Source of the DNA: Onchocerca volvulus
Lineage: Eukaryota > Nematoda > Chromadorea > Rhabditida > Onchocercidae
Direction of reading: 5' to 3'
Length of the DNA stretch: 64,000 nucleotides
Assembly: GCA_000499405.2 (NCBI GenBank)
Contig: HG738137.1
Location: 17,568,581 to 17,632,580 of the forward strand
Part shown: piece after piece, positions 12,543 through 24,293 of the stretch
Numbering within the stretch: the first letter of the stretch is position 1
How the letters are laid out: each line of letters opens with the position of its first letter
Notes under the pieces: generated by a model
Told to the model about the DNA's origin: nothing
Seen by the model: the letters and a program-made list of their open reading frames with translations, nothing else
Database searches by the model: none
Translations under genes and position numbers: made by a program

Positions 12543-12810
12543 TGGAGATTAGCTGGACCGGCCACGTTTTTTTACGGCCCGACTTCTTGTGAATGCAGAA
12601 AGTAGACGTGGTCAAAGGAAATCAGTCCGCCTACTTACTTTTTTACCTATCACAGATGTAACAGGTAAAAAAGAATAGTAGCTATATCTATTTAAAACAT
12701 GCATTTATTCGAATCCAACCTTATGTCAAAATTTCAAAGCAATCGATGAAGAACTTTTAGAGATTTAAAACTGGTAACCGCGAATATTTGCATTTTTTAT
12801 TTATACAGAA
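12543..12810 (+). repeat. interspersed MITE-like repeat, copy 2 (longest)
   Basis: Begins near AGCTGGACCGGCC, is GC-richer than its surroundings, carries the core AAATTTCAAAGCAATCGATG followed by AAGAACTT, and ends near GCATTTTTTATTTATACAG. Compared with copy 1 (8297-8460) it has an extra roughly 100 bp in the first half. No ORF. Confidence 0.6.
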
Positions 12811-13618
12811 AATTCAAACATATTGGCTATTATTTAAATTTATGCACTGGACATTGTCCACTTTTTTTTTTCCTGTTCCACTAATATTGTATAGTCTATG
12901 ATTCTATGATTCTATGATTCTTTCACGTATACGTGAATCTGTAATATCCTTCAATTATCCCTCTACGTAATCCTATTTTCATGATGTCTGCTCTTTTTTT
13001 CTTGTTTTTTGCTCTTTCTTATAAACCGGACCATCGGATTTTAAAAAAAAAATCTATGTTCTTTAGATTTTCGTTCTTCTTCGCGATATCACGTATACGT
13101 AAACAAACACATCTGAAAAATATACACGTACGTACATACACGCACTTTGTATGTAGTTGATATATGCATACGTGCATTACGCATATATATTTATATACTA
13201 TATTGGTATCTACACGTAATTACGCGCACACACGTATATACGTCGCCGGAATTACCAGCCGTCATATTCTTCCCTCTCATTCGACAATCATCAAATCTGA
13301 TTTGTTAACTCAGAAGAGCATACGGTGGGATTGAGATTTACATAGTAGTCGATCAAGTTGATATAAGGTCATGTGGCGGAGCTTTAATTCGGGTGTTAAG
13401 GTGAAAGGTTATGTATTACACTAATTGTGCATGTATTGATGATATATTAGCTAGGAAAGTTAAATTGACAATTCTTTATATAAATATGATATCTGTCTTG
13501 AAATATTTGGAATTGTTAGATTTAAAAAATCGATTTTTATTTTGATTTGAAGAATTCTTTTTTTGTTATTCACAAGTTATTAGTAAGAATTATTTACATC
13601 ATTTTGGAAAGGAAAGGA

Positions 13619-14658
13619 ATGATTGATAAAATAATCGAGAATTTATATCTGAGTGATGTACACGATGTTTTGGATGAATGTAGAATTGATCGACTTAAAA
13701 ACGAATTAAAGGTTTGCGATTTTTATTAACTTTATTTTATTTACCTTTTCTCTTATCATATGAATTTTAAATTTCCTTCAAATTATTATTTTCAGTTTTA
13801 CAGAGTTTTTCATTTTCAAAACTGAATTCTTTCTTCAATTTTTTTTATTTAAAAGCTTTTTTTCACAATTTTTAGAAAAATAGTTTCATAATTTTCATAA
13901 ATAATTTCTTCACGTTCTCCAACAATGACAACATCAGTTTTATTTTTTTAAATTTCGAAGTTTTCCAGATTAAATGCAGTTTTTAGATCACTCATATTCT
14001 AACAATAGCAGCAGAAAATATTCCAGTAGAAAAACAAATTACTGGAATATCTTATATGTTTGTTTTTGCATTGGATATGGATACGCAAGATATGTTCGCA
14101 GGAGATTTATTAGGTATCTCTTTGAAACTTCTTTTTATTTCAGAAGAAAGATAAAAAGTTGGATATAATATGGGGCAGAAAAACTAAGAGATACAGTTTG
14201 AAATGCTATCTCTCTCTTTTCTCTCCCATCTTCTATTTATTTTGAATATTTCTATATAAAAATAAAATATTTGAAGTTAATAATATAGAAAATATCCTAT
14301 ATGACAGACAAGATACGTATATATTTGCTTTATCTAGCGTCAATTTGTATATGTTATAGCGAATGCGATAATATACATCAAAACAAGTATTGAAAACGGT
14401 GGACGAATTCTTGTACATTGGTATGTTTAGACTAAATTTCTGGTTAATACAATGGTACAATTAGGTTCAATTTTTGACTAGTGGTTTAATGTCTTTTATC
14501 TTTTTCTTGGTATTTTTTTCTTTCATTTATTTTTCGTGAAATTTTTAAATTGACAACATTCGTTATACAAAACTAACATCATAAAATTCTTCCGTAAGTT
14601 TAATCAATCATGAGAAGTGCAATCAATGGGATGACACTGATTTCTATACTTTTAGTAT

Positions 14659-14701
<43 letters not shown>

Positions 14702-16901
14702 ACATCTGTAATCAATCTTTTTCGATTCATAATTGAATACTTTTGCGCTGCAGTGGAGCCAGACATTCAAAAAATAAGATGTATAAGCAGTTTATAATAA
14801 AAATTAACAGCAAGATATAAATTGAAAGTGAGTGCGGATGAAAAAATATTATTTAAGTTTTAATTTCTTCTTAAATTTAGATTCTAAACGTGGTGCAATA
14901 TTATGAGTAATGTAAAATGATTAAATAATGTAGGATTGCTCTTAAAAACAAACTTTTCCAGTGAAGCTGGCATATCACGTTCAGTATTTGTTGTTGCTGC
15001 TTATATAATGCAAAAATTTCAATGGTCATCGGCAAAAGCTGTTAAATACATACAAAGGATACGACCAATAGCATTGTGAGTTATCTTTTGGCACAATTCG
15101 TTTCATTTCATTAAATTCTGTGAATTGACACTTGTATTAACAAATATCTTTCGAGAAAAATAAAATTATCGCAAAGCATTTGTTAGTCATACTTTACATG
15201 GTAATAGTTTTTCTTTAGTTTGATTGTTTACATTCTAAAATAATAGGAAAACAGAAAGGATTTTCTTTCAAAGGCTCAAATTTCCTAATTTTATTATTAA
15301 ACGAAATTGAAGTGTATTTTATCATGATTCAGACCAAATGATGGTTTTATGCGACAATTACAAATATTCGAAAGTTGTCATTTTATCGCCAATATTCAAA
15401 TTATTTCGCAATGTCCATTATACAAAAAGTGGTTATTGAATATCTCTTCAAATGATGGTATTATCAGCTTAATAGTCTGTAACTTTTCCTATTAAGCCGA
15501 ATAAGATAAACTTTGTAAAACCTCTTCTGAGATTAGCATGAAGTCTTACATTATAGTGAATAATTTATGGTCAGATTGCAATACTTGGATAAAATCCATA
15601 AATCCATTGTAGCATATTTTGGCGCTACCAGTTTGATATCCAAAAGTTCAAAATCAGAGAATTACCATAGTTGAATGCGATGTTTAATATCTTTATATGA
15701 CGTAAAAATACATTTTGTGATAAATAAAAGTTTCTTCAATATCAAATACATTTTATAAGAATTAATAAACTTTTTAGCGTCGTCTGTGACATTTTATGAT
15801 GATGAAAAATCGCCAGACTCGGTCGGTCCCATGAATATTGAATACCGATGTCGTAAATGTAGGAAAATTTTGTTCAATGATAAGCATATTATGAGACATA
15901 AAGTATTGACACCTAATACTGTTACTGGCCATGGGGCAATGGAGACAATGGATTGTAATTTCGGTTATTTTGTCTTGCCTATGGAATGGTTGTCTTTGAA
16001 TGAGCATCGAGGAAAAGTAAGCTTTTTCCTTTTTAGAGTGAGAAATAATGGTTTGACTTCCAATCCATTCTTTTCTTCTATTTTTGAATGAGAAGCTTCA
16101 AATTTTTCTTGATCTCAGCTTTAAGAAGAAAAAGGTTTTTTCTATGGTTATCTTTGCAGAATCTCATTAAACGAGATCGAATATTACCAATAGTATTAGA
16201 AAGCTTTTAAAATGATTTCCAGATTCTTTGTTCATGTAACGAAAAGTTGGGTCATTATGATTGGGGAGGACGTGTATGCGAAGGAACGACTGGTAGATCA
16301 TGCGGAACAGCTGGTAAGTTCCATCTTGAATACAGTTCCATCTTGCACTAAGAATTCTGAAGGCAACACAAAATAAATCTTCCGATAATCAGATGTGATA
16401 CTTTATATGTTTATCGTTAATGTTTGACTAATTGTACTACTGAAAAAAGCTTAAAAGGAGTAATACATAATTTTCTTTTCCCTCATTGGTATTAACCATC
16501 GCTTGATAAATGTAATACGATTTGAAGTGAAACTCCGACTCATTATTTAGTGTAATGGAATCCCATTTGCTAAAATGATGTTTATTTTGCAAAATACTAG
16601 AAATTGTTTTGCAACCACATTAAATAGAAGAATAATTAAATGGAATTTTCATAGGGTCAAATAAAGGTTAGTAAATAAAGGGATTTAAATGGAAACAACA
16701 ATTTTACGTAACATTTCGTTAAGTGTAAACTTAATAATGAGAGATTTTCAAGTTCTCGAAAGATTTCATATATATGTTACAGTGCGGCCATGGATTTATA
16801 TAAATCAGAACAAGACTGATCGAGTTGTAAAGACTAGCCAAAATCTGTTAAATCCAATGGACAGGATCATTGTAAGGCCACCGAAATTTCCTCTCACATA
16901 G
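13619..16901 (+). CDS. DUSP12: dual-specificity phosphatase DUSP12 / YVH1
   Basis: Atypical dual-specificity phosphatase with a C-terminal zinc-binding domain. YVH1/DUSP12 acts in late 60S ribosome maturation by promoting Mrt4 release. Eight exons, all in phase: 13619-13711, 13987-14113, 14360-14420, 14962-15075, 15333-15457, 15778-16016, 16223-16313 and 16783-16901, giving 291 aa. The ATG at 13619 is chosen because MIDKIIENLYLSDVHDV fits the family start; an in-frame ATG-like start further upstream would add unusual residues. Catalytic loop HCEAGISRS (about residues 62-70) is split by an intron after TG of the Cys codon. Asp of the general-acid loop is probably in FALDMDTQD. The C-terminal zinc ligands are visible as CRKCRKILFNDKHIMRH and ILCSCNEKLGHYDWGGRVC. 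No key residue is missing. Confidence 0.93.
14661..14697. repeat. (TA)n microsatellite in a DUSP12 intron
   Basis: About 18 TA dinucleotides between the third and fourth DUSP12 exons. Confidence 0.95.
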
Positions 16902-17216
16902 CACTAATCCAACTTATTATGATTAATAAAGATTGTAATCACAGCAAATGCTTGACGTTAAAGAAACTCAATGTGAAGCAGTATCGGGTAATACAAGATA
17001 TGATTTATTTGTGTTTAATTTTAATGTTAATAAATGTTATATAATGTTGGTAAACACTACTTTTTCTGGTTGTTCTTTACTTTTTATAAAAGCATCAAAT
17101 TTGCCTATAAACTAAAAATTATAAATCATACTTAAAATTATAAGTTGTGAAAATTTTATTATTAAACTGGAAATGAGAAATATTAATTCAGAGAGCAAGT
17201 AGAATAAGCGTTTTAT

Positions 17217-19180
17217 TTAAGCTTTCTTTTCCATTTCGATGAGCTGTTTTACACCATCGTGCATTTGTTTCACGGCCTCAAACTCTTTCAATCCAAAACG
17301 AATCTTATTTGAGATGTCGTAAACAGCACTTGCGGATTCGGAATGCTACCCATGGATACCAAAAAAATATCTTAGAAATGCATTATATTTAAATTGGAAA
17401 TTCATCAAGATATTACTAAACAAGATGGAATGGAATGTATAACCAGACTGTTCATGATGAGAGCAGTCTATCTAAGAAAATAAATTTTATATCTAGTAGA
17501 TTCTTTGTGCAAAATAAAATCAGTAAGATGAAAGGTGACAGAATGGAATTTAAAAATAAAATTCAAGTAAAGTATATCGTCGATTGTATTCTTTGTATTT
17601 TACAGAGTTTTACAGACTTTTATTTCGTGTCTTTTCGAATGTTTGGATATATCTTAGAATAAATTATCAACCAAGTTGCAAACCAGTTGTTGGATCAGGA
17701 TTTTAAGAAATTTGCTTTACAGAAAGAATAGCAAAAAATTTCTCGAAAAAAATTGCACACTTGAAATATTAGTTCATCACATATTTTTTTTTGAAGTCCG
17801 ACTTCTCATTAATCTTTGGAAGACATATGTGAACCGATGCTCATATTGTAGGTGCCCAAATTTGTCGGACAAAAAGTAAGCCAACCGAGACGTGAGTCTT
17901 TAGAAAACGGTAAACTATTCTCAGTTGTCTTCGAAACTTTGATGAATTGCAACAAACGTGTCGGAAAACCCGAAATAACTTTTCCATCTCAAATACTTAC
18001 GCTACAAAAAAAATATTATTTAAATCGTTATCCCATTCACATTCCTTATGTAAAAAACATTCATATCCTGTATGTTAATCATCAATATGTTACATTCACA
18101 TTCCTTATGTTAATCATGTAACAGATAAGTTTTTTCTTTCACATGCGATACGCTAATTATTACAAAAATTGTTTCCTTTATCATACCAATCTCGTACACA
18201 GCATCAGAAAACTATGTAATTCTAATACTGTAATTCTTGTAACTCACTTTTTGTATTACTGCACCTACACCCCTTATCTAGTAGAAAAGGGTCATTCTTA
18301 AAAATTTGGTTTTGGCAATTGACGGTGTAACTCTCGATTCCAGCAATTTCGATGGTTGTAATAGAAGCTTGTCGCTACTGTAAACTGTTACAATATCGAT
18401 CTTAAAATCTTCAACTTGGTAATCCTCGGCTGCTTTAATTTTATTTCACAAACTTCTACTTCTCAATTCCTATCTTATATATTATTCTGTCACCAATTAT
18501 TTGCGGTATTTTCAATAAACGTAAAAATTATTTGTCCACGCATCCAGCAATTCAACTCAAATCGTAAGTTTTTACCTTTCATCAAGCACTAACTCTTTCC
18601 TTCAAAAAAAATTCACGACAAAACGTATGATTCTATTATCATGAATGAATTCAAAATGAAAAGTATTAGAACCAGGCTAAAGATGCAAATGGTCTTATCT
18701 GCAAGACAAATTTGACATTAATGTTTATGAATTTAGGATCTGATCATATATCAGTTTAAAGCATTATAACTGAAAAGTAAATATCACTAATCATTGTGTC
18801 TGATGATACCGCTATTCCATTCTAACATGCTCTATATAGGATCTATTGAAATTTCCATCTAACATGCTCTATATAGGATCTACTGAAAACAAGTCGTCAT
18901 AACAGATATTAAATAATGCAATCTGCGATTTCAGTTTTTTTCGTTAATTTATTCGAAGTACCACTTACTTGTCCAACATTACCACTTTTTTGCATGGATA
19001 TTATGCGCAGATGGTCCTCCTCATTGATCCATATTAGGAAAATTTTATTTTCATTGTGATAAATACCTCTCCCAATTGGCTAGTATCAACAAGCATTTGC
19101 AGCTTGCGGGAATCTGTACATCTTTCAATGATATGAGAATTAACTCTTCCGTTTGCATATTTTGATATCTAGCGAATAAA
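17217..19180 (-). pseudogene. arginine kinase pseudogene, 3' half
   Basis: Arginine kinase makes phosphoarginine as an ATP buffer. Three minus-strand blocks match it: 19180-18968 (QAANAC ... [10 protein letters not shown], then [20 protein letters not shown] before a GTAAG donor), about 17990-17770 (PFSKDSRLGWLTFCPTNLGT, then ASVHI.LPK in another frame), and 17355-17217 (VYDISNKIRFGLKEFEAVKQ to EMEKKA stop). It is broken. The conserved NACRFWP reads NAC-TGA-Y-TAG-P (stops at 19086-19088 and 19080-19082). A frameshift lies upstream of RFPQAANAC, another between NLGT and ASVHI together with an Arg codon now TGA, and the Glu of GTRGE is TAG at 17346-17348. The N-terminal half was not found upstream. 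Retained intron borders argue for a decayed genomic duplicate, not a processed copy. A functional paralogue elsewhere is inferred. Confidence 0.88.
18821..18893. repeat. tandem duplication, 37-bp period
   Basis: TCTAACATGCTCTATATAGG followed by ATCTAYTGAAA occurs at 18821 and again at 18858, inside the largest gap of the arginine kinase pseudogene. Confidence 0.85.
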
Positions 19181-20562
19181 TAAATAAATGTTACGATAAA
19201 TGGACTGAAGGGTATGCGTGTTTGTTATGCGTGGTATGCCCCATTATTTCTGATCTTATATGAATATGGAAATCATTTCTTGCTATGAATACTGATAAAG
19301 TAAACATATGAAGTTCAGAAGACCGAAACATTTATAATATTGGATTTGAGCCCTTTTATTCCATATGTTTCGACTTTCTCAGATGATTCAAGTATCATTA
19401 CGAATCAAGTTTCCGCGTCAAAGTTTCAATACTTTCCTATTATCAATAACTGATTCAAAAAAAAAAAAAAAAAAAAACAAGAAAAAGGAAAAAGAAGAGA
19501 TAAGTTTGAGACAAGCAATATCTTTATAAATTACTTCATACCGAAAAACATTTACACCAATTTTTCAAAACTGTGCCTTATCATTATCTCGGATATTCTT
19601 GGGAGTTATGCAAGCATAAGTGTGCACTATCGAGAAGTGTGACATTTACTATTATTACGTAGGATTATATATCGTATAGTCACGACTATACATTTACGTG
19701 TGATTATGAATGAGAGGCATTTTCGAGATTTCTCGATCTGAAAAAAGTGACCTCGTCTATCTTTGGTATCTTTGGTATCGAGGAAAATAAAGATGTTCTT
19801 ATTCACTTTTTTAGGGATACCTTAAGCCTCATTAATAAAAATCAAATAAAGGATGTAGAAAGGATGTTTTTAAACCATATAATGGTATATTAAGTAATGA
19901 AATAGTTTTTATAGTGATTTTTAATTTCTTAAGAAATGAATTTTTTGCAGAATTCTATTCTAATCAAATAACTAAAAAAAAAAAAAATCTAATTTTCATG
20001 TAAGTTATGCAAAATTAATGAGAAAATAAGCGAAAATAATGTTGAAGGACAAAATTTTTTAATTTGCAGATTAGTAAGAAACATTTGTTGTGAAGAAAAA
20101 AAAAGGCAGTTATTTATTATGTACATACCTGAAAAAATTATATGGTTAGCCGGTTTAGCGGTATTCATAAGACATTCAGACTATGAACAAATATTATTTC
20201 TTAAATTTATTCAAGAACCAAAGAATTTCTCTTTTCCTTTTCATCCAATTACATTTCACATAAAAGAAAGACAACTCTCATATTTTCGAAAATCTTTGAA
20301 AATCCATTATGAATAGCAACAGTTCATCGGGGTTCATTAATTATAATAATAACGTCAAAACATTGCTTATACATTCTTCAAGAATATATATATATAAAAA
20401 AAAGAAAAAAAAACTCGCCGGCTTAGATTCAGATCCGACTAACTTCGAAATATTGAAAAACCACGTATACAGACAAATCCCAATACTTGAAATCTTATAA
20501 TTAGAGAATAAAAAAAAAAGACCTGAATACAAAATAAGTTTGTTCATTTTACCCTCATCAGA
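19181..20562. other. spacer between EDEM3 3' end and the arginine kinase remnant
   Basis: AT-rich, with poly(A) runs near 19458-19480 and 19976-19987. No recognisable N-terminal arginine kinase exon and no other gene seen. Confidence 0.55.
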
Positions 20563-23500
20563 TCACCTGATTCGTTGACAATCGAACAATTTATCCCATA
20601 ATCGACAACTAACAGTTGTTACTGATCCTAGTAATCTTTCAGGCTTCTCGGTAATTTGTTGTATCCTGATTACTCTTGGTATCAGGAACAAGAACTGTCT
20701 TAACTGAGCTTCCGTTGGTTGCATATTTAGGCCGAGCTGCCAATAACCTATTTGTCGTATCACATTGTAAAACATCACCGTATCGGATTCCGTTTCCAAA
20801 TTATATAATTTTTGCATTTCCTCGATATTTTTTTCTATTACCTTCAATATTTATTCTTGAGCACTCGCCTACTACTTCGATAATCTTTCATCAAAGTTCC
20901 ATTACAGTAATCACAATAAAGCTTTAAGGAAATTAAGAAAAGAATATATGTTTATGATTTCTACCAAAAGTAGTCTCAACTTAGCTGGAATCGCTCATTT
21001 CAGTTCTCCCATAGTCATACTAATATACTATCTGAGATCAATGGAGATTACTGAGTATTCAAATATGAGTGATAATATGGTGACAGCTATGAGTGTTTCG
21101 TATAATTTTAAAGTGCAGACAGGCCGGCGAAAGTATTTACAATAAACTTCAAGTCTTCTCTTCTTATTTCCCCATTATTACATTGCAGGAAAGTTAACTA
21201 TGAGAAAAGTAAACTGAAGAATGAGCTCGAAATTATCTAATAAGTATTAAAGATTAAAAAAGAATGAAATTTAAAGAGATAAAGAACTGACTTTTTGCTT
21301 ATCTTCGGTGTTACTTTCTGCATTAACTGAAGCGAATCGAAAATTGAGAAGGACGGCTCGCAGTGAACTATCGATCACAATGATATCTTCCGAATGATCA
21401 ATATCCTTAAATTTTTGAAGATATAAAATTATCGAAAACTAATCATTAAAGGGAGACATAACGAAAGGAAAATGCTACAATAAGATTTGAAATTTTTAAA
21501 TTTCAAATAAGCGAACCTCTAAGAGATCCAATTTGTTGAACGGATATTTATTTCTACCGTGGCATGCAAAATCCTCAAACAAAAGAGATGGATTTGAGAG
21601 TCGATCAGAAATGCGCACCAAAGCATTTGGATAACGCACTATATGCTCCATGAAAGCAAGACCCTCTTTATTATAAAGAAAAATAGCCGGAATAATGATA
21701 TCATCTTTGATAGTCTGATCACCAGACATTGCAAATGGTGGCAGCGTATCGATACTTGTGCCAATGGTATTATCTGCAATACAAAATTTTTGCAGCAAAA
21801 CCAAAATTAATCAAAATTTTGAAAAAAACAGGAGGTAACGATAAATAACTGGAGATAGCCTTCCTTATCTCTATATAGAAACTACGACAAATCACCTCTT
21901 ACAGTCATAAAGAATTATCTAACTTCGAAACAGAAATCAATTATTCCTCGTAAGCGGTTTTGGTAATTGACTTTGTGTATGCTTGAAGATGATAACTTGC
22001 ATAACTCCTCATATAATGACTAAATCACGGAAATATATGTTCATACTTCTTACTTCGCAAATCTACTTTGTTCATACTCCTCATTTCCTCGGATGATTTT
22101 CTCGAAAGTTTCTTTAATTTGCAATAAATAAATTTTTAATGTGCAATAAACAAATCAATGTATAATACTTCAAAAAAAGAAAAAAAAAACCTATTTAAAA
22201 ATATATAATAACATAAATTTTTTAAAGCATTACCAATAATAATGATACCAACTGCACCACTTTCTTGAACATAACGTGCTTTTTCTTGAAACATGCAATC
22301 TTGACGTTGAACTATTGCAATACGACCTTTCATTCTTGGTGCATTTGTTAGCCTTTCACAAGCACGAAAAGGTATAGCAATTTGCACTTCTGCGATTAAC
22401 TGAACAAATTCAAATAATACGATTAATTAGGTTAAAAAAATAAATAAGCAATCAAATAGTGGGTGAATAAATAAACAAAAATATGCGAAGTTTTTCTCTT
22501 TGTTACTCCTCTCACCGCAAATATTCCCGTAATGCTAAAGAATATTTAAATTTACTAAGCAGCTCTTATTACAAAAACTCAGAATAAAATCGGATATTTT
22601 GTAATCTGTCCCGATCTGTGGGTAGCAGAGTTAAGTTTACGAATGCAAGAGGAAATTTACTGCTCTATGATTTAGATCTTGGCCAAACTGCGCAGATGCT
22701 GCTCGCCAATGTAACATCCCAAATATAGGTTGCGATACCACTTGGACAATTCGTTCATTATTTGAAACTAAAAAAAAGATGATGGAATAATTCATTAAAT
22801 TATGCGATCCGACTTTGAGTATACATTAGCACCGAAGAAGCAGCTGAAAATCCAACTAGAAAAAAGTCTTTATAAACTTGAGAAAAGACTTAAAGAGTGA
22901 CATTCTAAAGGCTTTATTTTCTGGTTCCTAATCATGCATCAAATAATATATAATTTTAATGATAACAACTTCAACTTTCGAGACAAAATTTGAACAGCAA
23001 TTAACTTTTTGAAAGAAAATAAAACAATGGTTTTTAATGAAAAACAAACTAGATCCATATTTTTCTGAACCTGCCACCATGATCATTTCTTGAATAAACT
23101 CGCTGCCAAGAACGGCCCATTCTGGAGAAAGCGCCTGAAAAATCCAATATTTACTTTACCTGAACAAAACTTTCACAGTTCCTCTATTTCTTTTTTTTCG
23201 ATAAATTCTTGCAGATAACTACGATTATCAAAAATTGATGTAGATGTTAAATTTAATTAGTGAAAATAGCAGTCCAAAGTGCTGTATCAGCAATTGTAAG
23301 CTGCTATGTAGTGAAATGTAAAGCATTTTAAACAAAACTGGGAAATCTCGCTAACTTTTTTACGCATCAAATATTCAAACAAAATAAAAACAAGTAAACA
23401 TAAGATAATGAAATTTTGTTTAATCGTTAGCAAACATATAAATATTATAGCAATACTTTGTGCTTATTATTCGTGATTGGTAACTGAAATAAACAAAACT

Positions 23501-24201
23501 GAAAAAAAAAAAGAAGAAAAAAGAGAACGGAACTTATAAAAATGTTGATAGAGCAAGATGAACAAAAACAACCTAAAAACCAAAAAAAGAGAAAAAACAC
23601 AAAAAATAGCCCTTTTCTTTTCGTTAAAACGAAATAATTTTAGAGAAACAAGAAATTTCTGAAGAGAAATAAAATTAGAACAGCGAACTGAGAAAAGTTA
23701 AATTGGTGATCTTACTATTTCGTGAAGATCGAATTCTGAAAATGAGACTCAAGTTAAATGATATTTTAGACTGATGGTCAATGTTTGAAATTAGTGAACG
23801 TATAGAAAAAAAGAAATATTGATTTTATTCATTCCTTTCCTGATTAAAAAAAGTGGACAAAACAGGCGAATGGAAGATGCAAAAATGAAAAGAACACTTC
23901 GAATGAAACTTATAATATAGCTAGTATGATATAACCGGAAATATAAATTTCTACAAGGCCGTATGGAAATCATTAACGAAGAAATTCGTATATTTTCTTA
24001 AATCAAATTTCAAGAAAAACATCTCATGCTCATTTTGAGATTGCAAAAACTAAAACTAATTTTGTTCATGAAAATTACGTGTTTCTAACGTTGATTCCGA
24101 AAAAAAGAAGACATAATAATAGTAAGATAAGAAAACAGTAATAGACATGCAATGGATATGTTAAATATTTCCTTTCGTCAACCACTCGTGCTTCATATTC
24201 A

Positions 24202-24255
<54 letters not shown>

Positions 24256-24257
24256 CC

Positions 24258-24293
<36 letters not shown>

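Larger units (their letters stand above)
11397..13618. other. intergenic region between divergent genes
   Basis: Separates the secreted orphan (-) from DUSP12 (+). No conserved exon seen. It holds the second interspersed repeat copy (12543-12810) and, at 13080-13260, an alternating purine/pyrimidine ACGTA/CACGTA-rich tract. The 5' regions of both genes should lie here. Confidence 0.6.

Noticed and set aside
17435..18121. Plus-strand frames over the arginine kinase remnant
   Set aside because: They are shadows; the conserved matches are on the minus strand.
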